A stretch of DNA of 52,582 nt, from contig JAGXAY010000006.1 in NCBI GenBank assembly GCA_018971385.1, positions 1 through 52,582 on the forward strand, written 5' to 3'. Numbering within the stretch: position 1 is the stretch's first letter; the number at the start of each line of letters is the position of its first letter. Shown piece by piece: positions 51,633 to 52,582 of this stretch. Made by a program: the position numbers and the translations under genes. Source of the DNA: Acidobacteriota bacterium (GTDB lineage Bacteria > Actinomycetota > Acidimicrobiia > Acidimicrobiales > RAAP-2). The notes under the pieces were generated by a model, which made no database searches, had not been told where the DNA came from, and saw only the letters and a program-made list of their open reading frames with translations.

Positions 51633-52418
51633 CTAGTTCCCCACGACCGCTTGTAACTCGTCGATTGTCATATTCCATGCCACCCGAAACCGTGAGTCCG
51701 TCCACGCGACCCGATCATCTCTTGGATCCAACCGGATCACCTGTTGCCGCTTACTTACTGCTGGTGCAAGTGTCAGTGGCAAATGGAGAGCTGTTGCAAT
51801 CGAGGCGAGACGTCGTTCTGCAGCCACGCCGCGTGCGCCGAAGTTCTTCGCTAGGTGCGCGATGCGCACTGAATCCGCATCTCGTGATCCAGAAGCGACA
51901 GCGTCGCCAAGACGTTCCGCTCCTCCGATGAGGTCCACACGAAGAGCGCATTCAAACAATGCTCGCTCCAGCGACGATCGCCACGAGTTCTTGACAACTT
52001 CGGCATCTAAGTGAATTGTCTCTGGTTTCTCCACCACGAGACGAAGAGGTCTGCGACTGACGGCGGTAAACCGAACTCTTTCGGTGCATGCGACGTAGAT
52101 CGTCCGGACCGGATGACTCAGCACTCCAAGTTCGCTCAAGGCACTCAGGTAGGCAATTCGGTGCTCTCGGCCTTCGAACGCGGCTCTGACGGCACTGCCG
52201 AGATCCTGCGTTACCAAAGAGGTACCCAGCGCACCTAATGGTCGGATCGCGTAATGACCTCGTGCGAGCTTGTCCACCAGACCCTTCTTGCTGAGCCGTG
52301 CCAGGAAGTTCGCTGTCGCTTCAGTGGAAACCTTGAGACGGGCCCTGGCCTCCTCGAACGTGAACTCGTCTCGGCCCTCTGACAGCAGGGTGTCGATGAA
52401 TTCGAGTTGACGGGCCAT
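51633..52418 (-). CDS. abiEi: AbiEi-type antitoxin / transcriptional autorepressor
   Basis: 261 residues. An N-terminal winged-helix domain (about 1-60: FEEARARLKVSTEATANFLARLSKKGLVDKLARGHYAI) and a larger C-terminal domain matching the AbiEi_4-type antitoxins. In the AbiE system AbiEi represses its own operon by binding inverted repeats through the winged helix and neutralises the AbiEii toxin without forming a stable complex. AGGAGG lies 5 bases before the ATG of MARQLE; the frame is open 12 codons further. Two inverted repeats upstream fit autoregulation. The coding sequence is intact, unlike the toxin gene that follows. Confidence 0.87.
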   Translation of the reverse strand: MARQLEFIDTLLSEGRDEFTFEEARARLKVSTEATANFLARLSKKGLVDKLARGHYAIRPLGALGTSLVTQDLGSAVRAAFEGREHRIAYLSALSELGVLSHPVRTIYVACTERVRFTAVSRRPLRLVVEKPETIHLDAEVVKNSWRSSLERALFECALRVDLIGGAERLGDAVASGSRDADSVRIAHLAKNFGARGVAAERRLASIATALHLPLTLAPAVSKRQQVIRLDPRDDRVAWTDSRFRVAWNMTIDELQAVVGN

Positions 52419-52443
52419 CCGGACCTCCTGCGAGTCAGTACAG

Positions 52444-52472
52444 CAGTAACTCACTTAAAACGTTAGTTACTG
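52444..52472. promoter_or_regulatory. Inverted repeat 1 (probable AbiEi operator), proximal
   Basis: CAGTAACTCAC (52444-52454) and GTTAGTTACTG (52462-52472) form arms matching at 10 of 11 positions around a 7-base A+T-rich centre, 26 bp before the antitoxin start. The half-site AACTCAC is shared with repeat 2. A TAACAT hexamer (minus strand, 52475-52480) next to it may be the -10 box. Confidence 0.65.
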
Positions 52473-52493
52473 AGATGTTAGCCAACAAACTTA

Positions 52494-52516
52494 TAACTCA
52501 CGTAAAACGTGAGTTA
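52494..52516. promoter_or_regulatory. Inverted repeat 2 (probable AbiEi operator), distal
   Basis: TAACTCACG (52494-52502) and CGTGAGTTA (52508-52516) are perfect 9-bp arms with a TAAAA spacer. Its centre lies 47 bp from that of repeat 1. The paired arrangement is like the two operator repeats described for AbiEi autoregulation. The repeat would cover the upstream part of the promoter. Confidence 0.65.
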
Positions 52517-52544
52517 CTGTACTTGTACAAAAACTCCATTTGGA

Positions 52545-52574
52545 TAGGGTATTGCGGAATCTTAAGTAGGGTAT
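52545..52574. repeat. Direct repeat TAGGGTAT, period 22
   Basis: TAGGGTAT occurs at 52545-52552 and 52567-52574, upstream of the abiE promoter region at the window edge. On the minus strand each reads ATACCCTA. Significance unknown; the short length means chance is possible. Confidence 0.4.
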
Positions 52575-52582
52575 GTCAGAAA

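Noticed and set aside
1-52582. CRISPR array or prophage
   Set aside because: No regularly spaced direct repeats with unique spacers and no phage structural or integrase gene were seen anywhere in the window.

Overview
The window reads as a chromosomal segment of a high-G+C actinomycete-type bacterium (Actinomycetota; a lineage such as Acidimicrobiia is plausible but not proven). The pointers are frequent GTG starts, tightly overlapping operons, two PIG-L/LmbE deacetylases of the mycothiol-enzyme type, a leucine-degradation gene set with the same membership as the mycobacterial Rv2498c-Rv2504c locus, and 11-bp repeat PHO-box sequences like those bound by actinobacterial PhoP. I see no CRISPR array, rRNA or complete tRNA.

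Layout. 1-350: decayed IS3-type transposase end and a (TC)10 tract. 0.6-3.9 kb: nitrilase-family amidase, FabH, hotdog thioesterase and threonine aldolase. 4.0-8.6 kb: a soluble PRC/MgtE-N/CBS protein followed by an NRAMP-family transporter with non-canonical metal-site motifs (probably a Mg2+ uptake pair), then two overlapping PIG-L deacetylases. 8.6-18.5 kb: a sugar locus with an FGGY kinase, a LacI regulator with a clear promoter and three AACCGGTT operators, a peptide-type ABC importer, its highly structured binding-protein gene and a GH1 beta-glucosidase. A fourth copy of the operator lies 11 kb away in front of a YbjJ-like MFS gene, which suggests a small regulon.

18.5-24.5 kb, mostly minus strand: adenosylhomocysteinase, the MFS transporter, YchF and a MacB-type ABC exporter pair. 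24.6-29.0 kb: a NitT/TauT-type ABC importer in one operon with a ribokinase-family kinase and a nucleoside hydrolase, best explained as uptake and cleavage of a nucleoside or a similar N-riboside. 29.0-33.8 kb: a GT-C membrane glycosyltransferase, an ABC-F ATPase and a PHO-box-controlled phosphate symporter. 33.9-40.0 kb: ACT-domain malic enzyme, a GltD/NfnB-like Fe-S flavoprotein and a two-subunit 2-oxoacid:ferredoxin oxidoreductase, which together could join NAD(P)H, ferredoxin and 2-oxoacid metabolism. 40.9-48.8 kb: ScoA/ScoB, CitE-like lyase, MaoC hydratase, methylcrotonyl-CoA-type carboxylase (two subunits) and isovaleryl-CoA-type dehydrogenase, covering every step from isovaleryl-CoA to acetyl-CoA and acetoacetyl-CoA.

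49-52.6 kb looks like an acquired island. Base composition and codon use shift toward A+T, and it carries an S66/MccF-like peptidase, the 5' 45 nt of a tRNA-Arg(CCU) gene whose 3' part is missing, and an AbiEi-AbiEii toxin-antitoxin operon. The toxin gene is broken by one in-frame amber codon at a position where the family usually has Lys. Two inverted repeats that look like AbiEi operators lie upstream of the antitoxin.

Recurrent features: convergent genes whose stop codons interlock, start codons preceded by a TAnnnT hexamer and no Shine-Dalgarno sequence (possible leaderless mRNAs), and exported binding proteins with no lipobox cysteine.
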